64,000 nt of DNA, taken from NCBI GenBank assembly GCA_009760855.2, contig WPIO01000032.1:1591001-1655000 (forward strand), read 5' to 3'. The DNA comes from Cristatella mucedo (lineage: Eukaryota > Bryozoa > Phylactolaemata > Cristatellidae). The stretch's first letter is position 1; every line of letters starts with the position of its first letter. The notes below the pieces were generated by a model, which was given only the letters and a program-made list of their open reading frames with translations, was not told the DNA's origin and did not search any database. The position numbers were made by a program, and so were the translations under genes. Shown in pieces: positions 1 through 13,442 of the stretch.

Positions 1-1309
1 TAAAAGTGGTCCATTTATCAAATTTCTGTTTAGCTCCCCATTCAAAAGACAAATACGTTGAAATCAGATTGAAAACTGAAGACTTCAGCATATATGAAAA
101 AGTTGACCATGCAAGCCAAGATTAACTTTGGTGAAGATTAATTATGGAAGTCTTGCTTGACCTCAAGTTAAACAACATTTTTGCAATGAAATAAGTTGGC
201 TCAGTTGAACTTACTAGAAAATCCCTACCCCTGAATGGGTATTAAGAAATTACATTATTTTGTACAAATACCAGTTGAAGCAACCCATCGCTTGGAACTC
301 AGTGTCCATTAAATGTCGTGCAACGGAATGGCAGCAAGTGCTGCCGATTGATCTTGCATTATAAATATACTACCTTATTCAGCCGCCTCTTTTTTACAGT
401 GACAAAAGAGTCTTTCCGGCTATCGCCACTACTTGCAGCGGCAATAAATAATCACCACCATAGTATTCGAACCCGCGACCTCCGGACTGATTTTAATGAT
501 TAATATAATCTCCAATCCACCCAAATTTTTTTTAAGTAAAATTGAGGTTCATTTTAGTCACAAAAACTATATTTTCTCTTTGCCACACACCTCAGTTTTT
601 TCACAGACTTTACAATACCCCAGACTTAGCAATTTTATTTTCTAAACGTTTGTAGTGGTAGCCTGTCTTTCAGCCGCAATCTTAATTTGTATGTGCTTTC
701 CCCGAGCATGCTCGCTTAAGTTCTTTTTGAAGTGTTCCTAGAATTTGCATAACTTATAAAACAATTGTTTGGCAGTCTGGCCAAGTAAATATGTATTTTT
801 TCACATATAATTGAATGCCCAGTGGTGAAAGTGTGTTAGAAGTGAATTTTCTCGTTTAGAAGTCCGTCGTACCTGGTATATGGTACTTGATGTGGGCTTC
901 TAATTGGAATTTCTTGGTGTAATTTAAACGTAGTCAATTGAGCTGTTTCATTTATTCTGGGTATTATTCAACAGCCGATGTCTAGGATAAATTTCAAGCA
1001 ATAACTTCTCGTCTTTAGCTCTTTTCCTACCCTGATCTAGAAACCCAGACAGGTGAGCATGAAATGTGCGGAAAAATAGTTGCTGCACTTTCAAAAAATT
1101 ATAAGACCGTAATCAACGAACTTCAAACTGAGTCTCCTTGCATCTGGAAATGTTCAGCAGCGATTGAAGGATGCTAGCAGCTACTACTTAAAGAGTGAGT
1201 AACCCATTTCAAGTCGATCGAATGTGCAGGAACAAGAAGATTCTTTCGTTGTGTGGATTTAAAGTGGCCAACCATTTTTTGTAAAGCAATTCTCAAATTA
1301 CTAAGAAAC
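1..1309. other. AT-rich intergenic DNA, no gene seen
   Basis: No open frame here resembles a known protein. Near 452-486 the minus strand carries a short tRNA-like B-box (motif GGTTCGAAT preceded by GTCGCG), probably a fragment of a tRNA-derived SINE. The rest shows no repeat or structure I can name. Confidence 0.5.
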
Positions 1310-4300
1310 CTTATTATTAATACTAATAATCATAATACACTTGATAAAGCGCAATCCGAAAACTTAATCTCTTTCTAGCCGTTTTACATTTGCTGCAAGG
1401 GAAGCACGATTGAATGGTTAGTAGTAGCATGCTTAATAAACAATAAGAATAACATGGTTAGAGGTTAAATGCATAGAGTCAGAATGCAAGTGGGGTCAGT
1501 GGCAGCATACAGTGTCAGCAGGCATAAGCACATGAAGGACAAATCACAGGGACCCACTAAATGTGGCCCAAAATAGGTTTGTTTCATGTTCTTTTTAAAT
1601 GGGTCAAGTCAGGGGATATTGTGACCCAAGTCGGAAGTGAGTTCCAAGCTTTGGAAGCATGCAAACTACAGGCACGGTCTCCGTAGGATTTGAGGTTTGT
1701 GAGATTACGAAAAGCGGCTGGTACGGTGCTTAGCAGGTTAGGGCAGTAGATGAGTGATAGGCTGAAGCCAAAGAATGAAGGGATCTGAAAGTTAGGGAAA
1801 AAACTTTGAATTCGATGTGTTGCTTGACTGGTAGCCAGTGCAGGTCGGTGAGAGGTGGTGTGATGTGGCAACAGCTGCGCTCAACACGGACAAGCTTTGT
1901 TAGGTTCACAGTTTTGCACCAGGTGTAAGCGCCTGATTGCACATGCTGGTAGACCAGCAAGCAGTGAGCTATAGAAGTCAAGATGAGATGTTACAAATGC
2001 ATGAACCAAAGTAGATGCTGCATCCCTGTCTAAAGAATCCCAAATTTTGCTAATGATATATGCAACCGAAAGTAGGCAGACTTGATTGTGGAGCTGATGT
2101 GGTCTTCTAACAAAATTGTGGTCGTCTAACGAAAAACGAAAGGTCTCTTCAGAACATGACAAATAGATTTCGTGCAGATTCAGCAGGAGATATGCAGGCA
2201 GAGCCAATTTTGAGCGTAAGTCTTTCCAATTTTTGAATCATGCTTAGTATTATAATCATTCCCCTAAAGAAAGTTTGCTGCTATCAATGTACTAATTTCG
2301 TCAATACATGCAGCAAGAGAGGTGAGAAATTTCGACGTGCAGGAGGGCTTGAACGCATCAAAATAAAGATACAACTGAGTAACATCCCCGTAAAAGTTAA
2401 AGCCTAGATTGTGCTTGGCAGTCACATCGGCAAGAGGCAGAGTATAAACCGTGAACCGAACAGGACCAAGCACGGAACCCTGAGGTGCCCTATCTTTCAG
2501 AGGCTCCTCGGATGATCTTTGTCTATTCACATCGATGCTCTGTAGTCTCCCACTGAGATAGGACCTGAACCAGTAAATGCAATGCCAGTAATGCCCAGGC
2601 GAGATGAGAGGCGCTCAAGAAGTACTTGGTAATTGATAGTGTCAAAAGCTGCCGAAAGATCGAGCAAAATAAGCAGAAATATTCTATCCATATCTGAATT
2701 CCTAAATGGGGTCTTTTTACACCCGAAGCAATCCTGACTCTGTGGAGGATATTAGCTCTAAAACCAGAATGAAACCTACTAGCAAGGATTGAAGTTTCAT
2801 TGTATGAGTTCAGCTTGTCTGCCACGACTCGTTCCAGTGTCTTTGACAGGAATGGTAGAAGGGAGACTATACGGTAGTTGCTCAAGTTCTTTTTGTCTAG
2901 TGACGCTTTCTTGAGTAGTGGCCGGACTACAGCTTTTTTGAAAGGCGCTGTGACATGACCTGAGGCTAATGGCATTTTATGATTTTAGTTAAGCATGGCA
3001 GCAGCAGATCAATGCAACGTAGAAGCGGGATAGTGGGAATAGGGTCCAAAGGACTTATTGTCTTCTTTGATTTGGATATGAACTTCAGGACGAGGTCACT
3101 AGTGACCTGCGTGAACTTTGACATTGAGGGGCTGCGATGAATCAAGTGACAGCATTCTATGAGGATGCTGCCATCGCAGATACTGACGCCCTGATCTTGT
3201 GTATTGTCTATACAAAGAAGCTAGTGAAGAGATCAGCCAGATCAACACATGGATCTTCCGGTAAGGAGCTGAGCTTGAGCGGTTGAGGAGATGGTTGATC
3301 GTCGATATCGGCATTTTTGGATTTTTTACCTATGATTCAAAAATGTTTTATCGAAGCCAGACTTGGCCTTTGCTATGATCGATTGGTACAGGCTACCGTA
3401 GTCCTTGTATGCCTGTCAATGGACAGTCAGTCATGATCTTGTACAGGCTTTTTCGCTTGGTCGACATAGCTTGTTTAACGTCCGAGGTAAACCATAGGCC
3501 ATCTGTGCGAAGGCGCACAATGTGCTAGTCAGAGGTGCAAACTTGACGAGCATGTCAGCTAGTGTCGTGTTGTAGTAATCTATCATTGATGATAGGTCAG
3601 AATGGGGACTGAGCAGCAGAGGCGAGGCAGATATTCTCTCACGGACAGCATCGACGTCAAGGGTCTTGAGGTTTGGCAACTCACGAGTGTCTTTAGAGGA
3701 GTAGTATGAGGAGGATGAGGGCACATATTGTAGAATGAATGAGATCTGCATGTGGTCAGATAGGCAGGCTTTGGCAATAATTGTTGATGACGATGTGCAG
3801 TTGTATGAGAAAGTTTCGTCAAGTGTGTGACCCTTGATATGAGTAGGGCTATGCACAGGAGCCACAAGAGACAGTAAGTCATTAAATGCACAAAATTCGG
3901 CGCTGAAGGCGTCAGATAATTTATCAAAGTGAATGTTGAAATCGGCCATAACGAGTAAGGATCTATTTCTAGCACACAGAATCGAAATGAGATCAATCTG
4001 ACATAAAGGAGGACTTGGTACCTGGTAGGCGATAAACTATTGCCACCATCGGTAGCCTGTTGTCGGGTGAAATGAAGACAATTGATTCAAAAGACTGCTT
4101 CGAGGGTACTGCAAATGGCTTGAAGTCGAATTCGAGTGTATGATACAAGCAAGTACGCCTCCAGTTTTGATTGATCTATGGGTGTGAAAAATGAGAAACC
4201 AGTCGAGATAGCGTCCTTAATTGTCGGGCGGCTTACTGATGCTAGCCAAGTTTCATTCAAGGCGAGCAGGTTGAGACAACTTTCATAAATAGGGTCGCTT

Positions 4301-4700
4301 ATTACTACAGGTTTATTGCACATTGTGCGAGGATTCCAAAGACAAGCCTTAAGTTGGGCAGTCGAAGTTATAACAGGCTTGATGACCACTGAGTTGGAGA
4401 GATTCAGTCACGCTTGTGGGGGAGCGTACTGAGCGGTTCGAGACAACGCTAGGAATACCAAATGAGCAGGTACTCAGCTTATAGTTCCCGAAAAATGAGC
4501 AGCATGTAAGCTGGCGGCCCCGGACACCACGACGGCTCCGGATGTTTTCCTTTTGTTAATGCAGGAATCATGAGTCTTAGCAAAAACAATAACATCTACG
4601 AATTTATTTGAACTATGATGACGAAGCGATGATAGGTGTGCATGATCATAACTAATATGCTGGTTAGCACGTAGTGATAAGCGCTTAGACGTCCATAGGC
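1310..4700 (-). mobile_element. LINE family A, nearly full-length, decayed non-LTR retrotransposon
   Basis: Read on the minus strand, the element has the order expected of a CR1/Jockey/L2-type LINE. An apurinic endonuclease start with an LLALNETWL motif lies at about 4,389-4,087. The endonuclease end, with DFNIHFDK, THIKGHTLDE and SDHMQISF motifs, lies at 3,949-3,431. A reverse transcriptase (LLPFLSKTLERVVADKLN, then a GSVLGPV motif) lies at about 2,975-2,264. A C-terminal domain (VTSHLDFYSSLLAGLPACAIRRL, LHWLPVKQ) lies at 2,207-1,584. Frames are broken many times and the catalytic Y-A-D-D motif reads Y-G-D-V, so it is dead. The 3' end has a predicted hairpin at about 1,330-1,385 followed by a short ATT-type tail. 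Upstream of the endonuclease the homology seems to continue to about 4,700, but the 5' limit is uncertain. Confidence 0.85.
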
Positions 4701-5639
4701 CCGTAATATCTTACGCACTACAGTAAAAAAAAAATCAGATTAGCTTTAAAAGGTCTTCCCTGTATTGGTTTTAGGATACGATTTTCGCAAGAACTTATAT
4801 TTTCTGAAGCATTCTGAAAAGTTGCGGGAACGTGCATGAGCGTGCTCGTTGTAGGGAGGCTAGAATGGGGAGGGATTCTTATGAAGCCTGATTCTAATCA
4901 CCATAAACCCGTCGTTGAAGGCACGCAGACTTATTTGAAGTCTTCCTTTTAAACTTTTCAGATAAGGCGCCACGCCTGTAAAGCTCTCGTAAACTGATCT
5001 ACAGATCAGAAGCAACTCCAAAATAAAGTGTGGAGAGTTTCGGGGCGATCACAGTTAAAAGGCAGCCATTATCATTCTGAGATAAAGTGGAATGTTATCT
5101 CTTACTAGGAAGCCTATATCGCATTCTTCACAAATATTTGTGACTAAAAAACGATTAGTGTGCGAGAGCAATGAATGAGGTCATTGTAGTTGATAGTATT
5201 AATGTAAAAAGTACTTAGTCTTTGTACCATTTAGGTGAAATTCTACAGCCTGGGCACGTGCTTGTGCATACTTATAAGCAAATATGTGTCACTATTAAAA
5301 ATGATAAGACATTGCATATTTCCTAAGATTAATACATATCTTTCAGAGAAAATTATGAATTCAGTGCAGAATTTTTGACGATCGGTTGGTTATACAGTGT
5401 ATAGAATCAACAGGCAGCACACAATGGAAAGTTTACATACAGGCAGGAAGTATTGTGAGGAACGAATGTGTGCGTATGTGTGTATGTGGGTGTATATGTT
5501 CGTGTGTACGTGTATGCGTGTGTACGTGTCTATTTTATATGTTTAAGCAACAGCATATCCGTTGTGTCTATTTTATATGATTTTAAGCTTCATTATGTCC
5601 TTCAAGAATAAGTTCCAGGCTTCAAGCAAGCTTACAGAA

Positions 5640-5641
<2 letters not shown>

Positions 5642-5737
<96 letters not shown>
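5642..5737. repeat. (TC)n microsatellite followed by (GT)5
   Basis: About 87 bp of pure TC dinucleotide followed directly by a short GT run. Confidence 0.98.
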
Positions 5738-7094
5738 CCATGTGGCATGCCATTTAAACCCTGTGACACCCTCAAAGGGATTTGACTGGGCTGCATGATG
5801 GAGCAAGAGGAAATCTGCAGTGTACTACTTTTGAGTGGCCGATCGATGGCTGTAAAAGGCTTTGATAGCGAAGCTCTGTGAATATAAACTTTTTCAATAT
5901 TAGACGCGCCTATTGAAATAAGGAATTATATAATAACACTGAAGTATAATGTAGCTAACTGGTATTGACTTTACTTTTTAGGGAGATAAATTCTTAGAGC
6001 GACAATCTTAGGCTGCGGTTCAGTGGATGCAATGGATAGACTAGATGTATCAGCTTTTAATTAACCTTTACAAACTGCCAGTCTATTTTAGAGGTGATTC
6101 TGAAAATCCCCTTTATCGGTTCTCAGTTAGAATCTCTGTACAACCAAGTCAGCAGCAGAGTTTAATGGTACGCCAACATTTACACGCACGGGCACCCATG
6201 CATGCACACACAAACGCATAGATATACATTAGCACGCTTTAATCAATCCATCGAGAGGAACGTCACCTTATCAGAACCATGGGATTTTACCAGTCCAAAA
6301 TCCTTGCTTAGTGCTGCACAGTGATTGTATGTATAATTTACCGATCTCTCGTGTACTCAAATATTGTTCACAAGCGTGAATCGTTGCAAGAGCCAAATTT
6401 TTTCTCGAAACACAAAGATTCCGCTGGTATTTCATATATGTTCGGTCAGCTGTACTTAGATAGCTTACTACTCAGGCGAAATTCACCGAAAGAAAGAATA
6501 CCCCATTGTGCAAGATCAATCGGCATTGGTTGCTACAGTTCTGTTCCACTACATGTAATGGCTTTTGACTGTATCCGCTTCACAACCATTGTGCCGGACG
6601 ATTTTACCTTGACCTGCAGTGCATCACTGACTAACTCCGGAGACCGGATATTCTTGGAATTGCAGGCTACAGCTGATTGGCTGTACCTCAGCCAACAGTA
6701 TTCATTCAGGACCACTATATATTAAACCCGTTCGTTACTCATTCTTAGTCTGTGTTTCCGTATTTGGATACGGTCTACGTTCTGTTTTTCGGCTGCGGTA
6801 ATAAACTACCGTAATTTTCTCGACCATTGACTGGTGAATGGCCTCACGGCAGCACTGCATCTCACACTGGCCACTGAGGTCCAGACGATGCAGTCTTCAA
6901 CTGGTAGCTGAACAAAATTATGTTCTTGATTGATGCCCTTGCAGGCGTCGGGTTTTTCTAGTAACTTAAGCAGAGCTGTTCAGATCATTTCAAGTATTGT
7001 GTGCTGCTTTTCTTGAGGTCTACTAATACATTCAACGCATTCGTAGTTAGATCTTCGTGAGAGTTAATTCCACTAAGTGTACATGTGTTTATCT

Positions 7095-7096
<2 letters not shown>

Positions 7097-7128
<32 letters not shown>
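7097..7128. repeat. (TC)16 microsatellite
   Basis: Pure CT dinucleotide run of about 32 bp. Confidence 0.97.
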
Positions 7129-7132
<4 letters not shown>

Positions 7133-8566
7133 GATCTTTAAGAATAATAGCACTTGATGAAGGAGTTTCGGTTTACTACGGTGTATTCTATTATACATTT
7201 GATGCCAGAAATAGATGGTATAATCCATCAGAAGAGAATATATTAGTATAACACTGATTTTCTTTAGCCATTGCTCACTATTGAATTTTTCCAACTATGG
7301 CTATGCTAGTTGATAGAAGCTGCCTCACGCTGATCGCAGCGGAAAGCAGCTGAAAGCAATTGCTTAGGTGCTTCCGCACGTGAAGCTGCTGCCAGCTCTG
7401 CCACCTCAAAAAATCCGTGCTTCTATCAAATCTCCGAAACGACTTATGTGATGATGCATGGAACTTCCTATAGATGTGCTAAAGTTGCAAATTCCACCAA
7501 AGTCATCAATTGACAGCAACAGTACTAATCAGCTTACGAAAACAGGCGTATTAAATATGACAAGCGTCCGCAAACTTGGCTATACACCGATGCACATAGA
7601 AGGACCCATTTACTGTAATTTAACAAGAAGTTCAAATGGCTGGGAGAGGTATGAGACAATATTTGTAAGTTCCAGATGAAATGATCAACATCCTTTTTAA
7701 ACGCTTTCAGACTGATTTCACGAAACCACTTGGTTGCTCAGTTCAGAAACTACAGGGCAGATTCTCATTGGTTAAGTAAGACTTAGCCTGTTAACTAATA
7801 TCTCAAAACGTGACATTATTTCTTGCTAAACGATTTCTAGCTATGCTCACTTTGGTAGCTGCTTTTTCGCATCTGTTTATCTAAATCTGTTTATTTTGTC
7901 CCAACAGTTTTCATAAGTTTGCTTTGAAAAACATTCTGAATGTAGTTACGGTGAGTTGTGCTTCTTAGCTTCTTCGTCTGAGGATACGGGCTTGAACTGC
8001 GAGAGATGAAAATGGGAAGCGATAGCAAGGACTAGGAAAACTAAAATTTAGCTAATGCTTGGTGTGTGATTGTTCAGATAAATCGTAATTAAGGTTCTGT
8101 TAACTACAAAAGTTACAGGTAGTTTCAAGCTCAGACACCGGCAACATGTACATCAGTGTCAGCATTCCCTTTAACTTATTTTAGCAGTAGAAACCAGCTG
8201 AAAATATTGCACTTCTCACGCTATCAATTTATAAACTGAAAGCTGACAAAAGACTTAGGAAGTACGAGAATATTTTGCTTGGGGACCTAACTACAAAGAG
8301 TACGAGATAGGAAAGTGCAGTTATGATAGTGAAACACAATCCTCCTGTGCAGCTCCGACTCCAAGAGGCCACTAGCGCCCAAAAAAACATGCTTGTGAAA
8401 GGAATTATGGGCATAAGCAGTTGTAGGTGCTCGTGCTTGCGATGGCGTCGAGTCGAAGAAGGAAATCCCGAAAGCGAGTTGTAGCCGTGATGAAGACGAC
8501 AGTTGTCTTACAATATACGCCGGTAAACGCAAGCGAGCGAGCCTACATACTGATGTGAGATTCTGT

Positions 8567-9840
8567 GCACCGACGATTACGGGAATTTCACTGGCCTAAC
8601 TCTGCTAGATCTCTCAGTTGCCTTCGACACAATTGATCACGGTGTCCTGCTTGAACAATTGAGAACAACTATCGGTCTGGCAGACGAAGCACTGGCGTGG
8701 TTTAAATCGTACTTGTCTGATCGTATTCAATCCGTGTCGTGTGGAAGTCAAGTCTCACCCGTGAGAACGGTCGCCAGTGGAGTCCCTCAAGGGTCCATCC
8801 TCGGTCCCTTGCTGATCTCAATTTATACTCATCCTCTGGGAAAAGTGATTAAGGCCCGTGGAATAGGATATCACTTTAATGCTGACGTTACTCAGCTGTA
8901 TTTTTCATTTAAACCGTCGGAATCTGCTGCAGCAACGGATAAACTAAATGCTTGCCTTGTCGACATTAGATCCTGGATATCAGAAAATTTCTCGAAACTA
9001 AATAACAATAAAACCGAACTGTTGCCCATAGGACACCTTAATCATGTGGCTGGATTACAAACTTTGCTCGTCTAAAGGTGATGCTGTTTTGCCACCATCA
9101 CCACGTACTCGAAATTTAGGCGTCGTTTTCGACAGCTGCCTACATTTTTAAAGCTTTATTCAGAAGGCTGCTTCTACAGATAGCCATCACGTTCAATCCC
9201 TATCTAAGATTTGGGGCTGTCTTCCAAAGTGGCTTGCAAAATATTTCAACTAGCTCCTTAGTTCTGTCTCGGCTCGATTATTGTAATTCCCTTGTGGCTG
9301 GGCTACCAAAGAAAGCAATTAGGCCACAGCTGACTACGAATATGGCTGCAAGGCTAGTTTTCGATTCCCAGATGTTTGGCCATGTGTCTGCTTTGCTAAC
9401 AGAGTTAAGATATCTGCCGGTTTATCAATGGATACGGAGCAAAGATCTTAAGCTCTCTCACAAGGCTCGCCGCGGCTTGACTTCTCTATACCTAGCTGAA
9501 CTGCTGCACCAGTTTAAGCCTCATCGTGCCCTCTGGTGCTGTATGGACAATATATTAGCTGTTCCATTCCACCGGTTAAAGACCGTTGGCAATAGAAGCT
9601 TTAGCTCTGCACATACTAGACTGTGGAACTCGCTTCTACGATTCTTATGCAACGACAACTACTCCTTTGCTGCCGACTATGGCTCATCCTTTCCAGGGGT
9701 CTTGAGCTGCTACTTCCATGGTACTCACCACCTCAACTGCTCTCCTGACTCTGCTACGCTTCCCACTTTCTCTTTTTTGCATGAGATATAGTTTGTTGGC
9801 TACCGATTGCGTACCGAAAGCCGCTTAAGCTGTGAGTGAC
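8567..9840 (+). mobile_element. LINE family B, 5'-truncated reverse transcriptase and C-terminal region
   Basis: The plus strand encodes a reverse transcriptase segment with LLDLSVAFDTIDHGVLLEQL, then SGVPQGSILGPLLISIY. Where a Y-A-D-D box is expected it reads N-A-D-V-T-Q-L-Y, so catalysis is lost. After a frame break near 9,075 the C-terminal LINE domain continues at 9,234-9,791 (SRLDYCNSLVAGLPKKAI, LRYLPVYQWI, HTRLWNSLL). The sequence differs clearly from family A, so this is a second family in the CR1/Jockey/L2 group. The endonuclease half is absent. The 3' boundary near 9,840 is supported by a second copy at 33,745-34,045 that ends in the same sequence. Confidence 0.85.
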
Positions 9841-10049
9841 GACACACAGGCAGAAAGTAGTTTGCAGCAGGGGCAGCGGGTAACACGACGGCAGCTGACC
9901 CGTTGCAATTAAATTGGCCTTAGTCAGCCCGGTTCGACGAATCAGTACAGTTTACTCTAATTACCTTAAAATTGACAAGATGTTGGCGTTTCCAAGCTCA
10001 CATTTTAGGTGAATATTGTAGTACACCTTGGATTTTAGCCATCCACAAA

Positions 10050-12335
10050 ATTTCTTGTCGCAGAGTGAACGAGCACGTATGCAGATGAGCGTCAATGCCG
10101 GAGGCCTGTACCAAAATCCACAGCAATCTATTTAATTTAAGCTCCCTTCAAATCGACCACAAATCAGCTGCACAAAGATCCAACAATTTTGAAGTATCAA
10201 ACTATGCTACATTCAAAATTTATCCGTGAAGTTTTTACGTTTTTGCTCATGCGTTCTCACGAAATCTACTGGAATAAGATGGCAGCAACCCGGACGAATA
10301 CCTCAATCCACTGAGATCCTCTGCATTCCACCATGCAATGAAAGAAGTGCCGCTTGAAAAGCTGTTTTTGACTGCACATGACAGTACACTCTGCGAAAAT
10401 TGCGCTTATTAAATTTCACTTTCATTGGTCAGACTTTTACCGTGCAATGCCCTGCCATCGACTGCTGTAGCCCGGCCCAATACCACTATGCACTCCAATC
10501 CACCTCATCCATCGCAAAACGACTAGAAATAGTTTGCGCCAAGTTTTAGTTTGTATTGCAAATGAAAGTGCACCTTTTTTGTGCATACCCACCTAAAATA
10601 CAAAAATTGTGCATCCCGCACTCTCACAATGCGAGACAATAGCCCGAAATGACCTGGGAAATACGGCAGACCACTCTAATCCACTGCAAATCATCCTCAA
10701 ATTGCCATCGTGAAGCTTCAATGTACGTTGCATATCAGATTAGACTCAGCTCAAAGTGTAACCACAAAATTTTCCTCCATTGGGCACACGCGTTCCAATG
10801 CAATCGACTGCAACCGCCCGGTCCCATCCTACAATCCACATAATCCGCTGCAATCCACTGCAAATCGACCAAAACGTGCACACTAGAAGCTCTAATGATT
10901 GGACGCTGCTCCACTCTTTGATTATTGTGTAATCGAATAATTTCACTGTAATTTCCTTGACCATTTTGCAACTATGCACTGCAGTCGACTGCAATGGCCC
11001 GGGTCAGTACCACAATCCACCACAACCCGCTCCAAAACGACCAGAATGCGTACACTTTAAACAATAACAGTGATTTCACATTGCTCTTATCTGAGTGTAT
11101 TGTGCAATCGCGTAATTTCACTAAAATTGCCTCAACCATTCGACAGCAATTCACTGCAATGAACCTGACCAGTACAAGAATCTACAGCAATTTGATGCAA
11201 AATGTCCCGAAATTGGTTTTGCAATGCTCCAAATATGAATGCATCTTACAAGGCACACAGGTTAAAGTCATGCACACCATTTTAACCAATCGCATTTGCA
11301 CAATCTCGGGCAATGCATGGCAACCTAAGGCAAAAGTTCTGCTTGAAGCAGCAATTCACTACATTCTGTGTCAGATCGACTGCAAATTGACTGCACGAAG
11401 TGTCACTTGTCATCGCATTTCACATTTCTTTGTACTTAAAAAGTTAAATCGTACAACTTTCAAGCTATTTTGCACGTTTATTGTCAAGAATTCACGGCAA
11501 TCGACAGCAGCAGCAGGGGAAAATATGGTAATCTGTGGCAAATGACGAGAAATCGGCTGCAATAAGCTCCTATTCTCATTCCACGTAAGATCTCAGGGCA
11601 CGCGCGAACATACTTCTAACCCATTCTGTGCGTTCAATCTTGGGCAATGCATGGCAATCGACAGCAATAGCCGATCAAATACGGCAATCTATCCATCACA
11701 AATCACCGGAAAGTGGCTGGGCTAAGATCACATTTTACTTATAGATCATAGCACACTGTGTTTAAAGTGTAATCACAGCCCTTAAATCAATCGTGCACGT
11801 GCAATCGCGAGCAATGAATAACAATTCTACAGTAATGGCCCCCATCAAAATGCTAATCGCGGATAATCAATCAAAAATTGGCTTTACGAACCCCGCCCCC
11901 CCGTTGTCATTAAATATAACATTCGCTGCCTACAAAGTGGAATCGTGACATCTCCAAGCTGTTTTGCTCATTAGCCGCCAGCAATGCACGCCATCGTCAG
12001 CTATGGCTCGGACCAATACTGCAATCCACGGTAACTGCTGCCTTTCGCTATAAAATGCCCCGAAATCGGCTTCCTAATGCTCCAATTTTGAATGAACATT
12101 GCAAAGCACTCTGCTAAAAGTGCAACCACAGAATTTTCTACCAATAGCGGTTGTAAAATCTCCGGCAATCTATGGCAATCTACGAAAATAGCTCGGCTTG
12201 AAGCAGAAATCCGTAACAATCCGTGGCAAACCGACCACAAATTGGCTGCGAGAAGCTTCAATTGTCATTTCATGTATCATTTTACTGCGTCCGTTCGACG
12301 AGAAACCGTGAAGTTTTCAGGCTTTGATTACTAGT
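10050..12335. repeat. Diverged tandem array, unit about 170 bp, about 13 units
   Basis: A landmark of the form CAATGC-n-CAATCGACTGCAATAGCCCGG followed by CCAATAC and GCAATCCA recurs at about 10,090, 10,272, 10,445, 10,627, 10,796, 10,977, 11,148, 11,310, 11,487, 11,648, 11,810, 11,980 and 12,165. A second landmark (GTGTAATC or GTGCAACCACA followed by AATTTC or AATTTT) recurs in phase, for example near 10,755, 10,926, 11,101, 11,771 and 12,118. Spacing is 160-185 bp. Units are strongly diverged. Open frames within the array, including the 183-residue one at 10,994-11,545, are by-products. The 3' end abuts unrelated DNA near 12,335. Confidence 0.75.
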
Positions 12336-12659
12336 TTACTGTCAACGATGACATCGGTTAGCAGTTCCAAAGGCAGCGTAGTTTTCAGCTAGCAGCTATG
12401 CATGCTAGGGACAGCCGAGTTCAAGATGAATGATTTTCTAAGTGTAAAATGTAAGCTTCTTTTTAATTTTCCCTGACACACAAAGGCGATACCAGCGGCA
12501 CTTCTAAATGATAGTAGAGGCATTTTTCGGGCCCTTTTAATCGAGTTGGCCCTACTGCCGGCCGCAGTAATCGTCAAACATGTACCTTCGTCAGCTTAGC
12601 AAAGACGCAGCTACAGGCAAAGAGGTCGTTTTTCGGAATGTCTAACGTTTTCATTCACT

Positions 12660-13130
12660 TTTTAATCTGCCGGTGTGTTTGGGCAGCAGTATCTGACTGC
12701 GCTGTGCTTCTGTCGCTGACGTTGCCTCGAGCCGCAGGATATAGAACGATACAGCAGGATATAGCCTCGGCCTAGAGCGCATGCTAACTCCTCACGTGCC
12801 GGTCGCATTAAACACGAAAAAGGCTCGCCCGCTACACACGCTTCCTTGCCTGCGCTCGCACTGTGCGCTGCGTGCTCTCGCACATGTTGCCGCATGACTA
12901 CCAGCAAGGACAGCAAGCTCTCAAATGCACGCGCTCCCTGGTGCACTCCAGCGCGCCCCAGCGTCGCTGCGCCAGTCCTCGTTCGCCTCCCTCTCGCTGT
13001 CACACTGCGATTATCGGTCAATGTAAGTGTGCGACGTGATTGTCAATGTTGGTGGAGCAGCGCCGATGCTTGCCTCGGCGAGTCTGAGAGCCTTTAATTA
13101 CCTAGCAATACTGACAAGACATGTGTCCCG
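12660..13130. other. GC-rich, CpG-rich stretch without recognised gene
   Basis: CpG density is visibly higher than in the flanks. Overlapping open frames on both strands (for example 12,662-13,021 minus and 12,846-13,097 plus) are arginine- and alanine-rich and look like products of GC bias. It could be a promoter or an exon whose frame I cannot recognise. Confidence 0.35.
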
Positions 13131-13164
13131 TGAGCTGCTGCCTTTCGCAGCGAGAGCTTGCTGG

Positions 13165-13442
13165 CTGAGAGGGGAGAGAGAGAACGAGAGAGAGAGAGAA
13201 AGAGAGAGAGGAGAGGGTAGAGAGGAGAGGGAGGGAGAGGGTAGAGAGAAGAGGGAGAGAGAGGAGAGGAAAAGAGAAGGGAGAGAGAGAGATGAGAGAG
13301 AGAGAGAGGGAGAGAGAGATAAAAAGAGAGAGAGAGGAGAGGGTAGAGAGGGGAGGGAGAGAGAGGAGAGGGAAAGAGAAGGGAGAGAGAGAGAGATGAG
13401 AAGAAGAGAGAGAGAGAGGAGAAAGAGAGGGAGCTGGAGATA
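13165..13442. repeat. Purine-only GA-rich tract with internal ~126-bp duplication
   Basis: Almost entirely G and A for about 275 bp. A block beginning GAGAGGAGAGGGTAGAGAGG at about 13,207 recurs at about 13,333, and both blocks continue through similar AAGAGAAGGGAGAGAGAG text to an ATGAG. This gives a higher-order duplication on top of the dinucleotide repeat. Confidence 0.85.

Larger units (their letters stand above)
4701..8566. other. Intergenic DNA, no gene seen
   Basis: No convincing coding region. The 134-residue open frame at 6,321-6,725 matches nothing I know and has no distinctive composition. Two TC microsatellites, listed separately, and a GT-rich stretch at about 5,465-5,530 are the only clear features. 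Confidence 0.5.

Noticed and set aside
6321-6725. 134-residue open frame (plus)
   Set aside because: No recognisable motif, no splice context, ordinary composition.
10994-11545. 183-residue open frame (plus)
   Set aside because: It lies wholly within the ~170-bp tandem array and reflects the repeated sequence.
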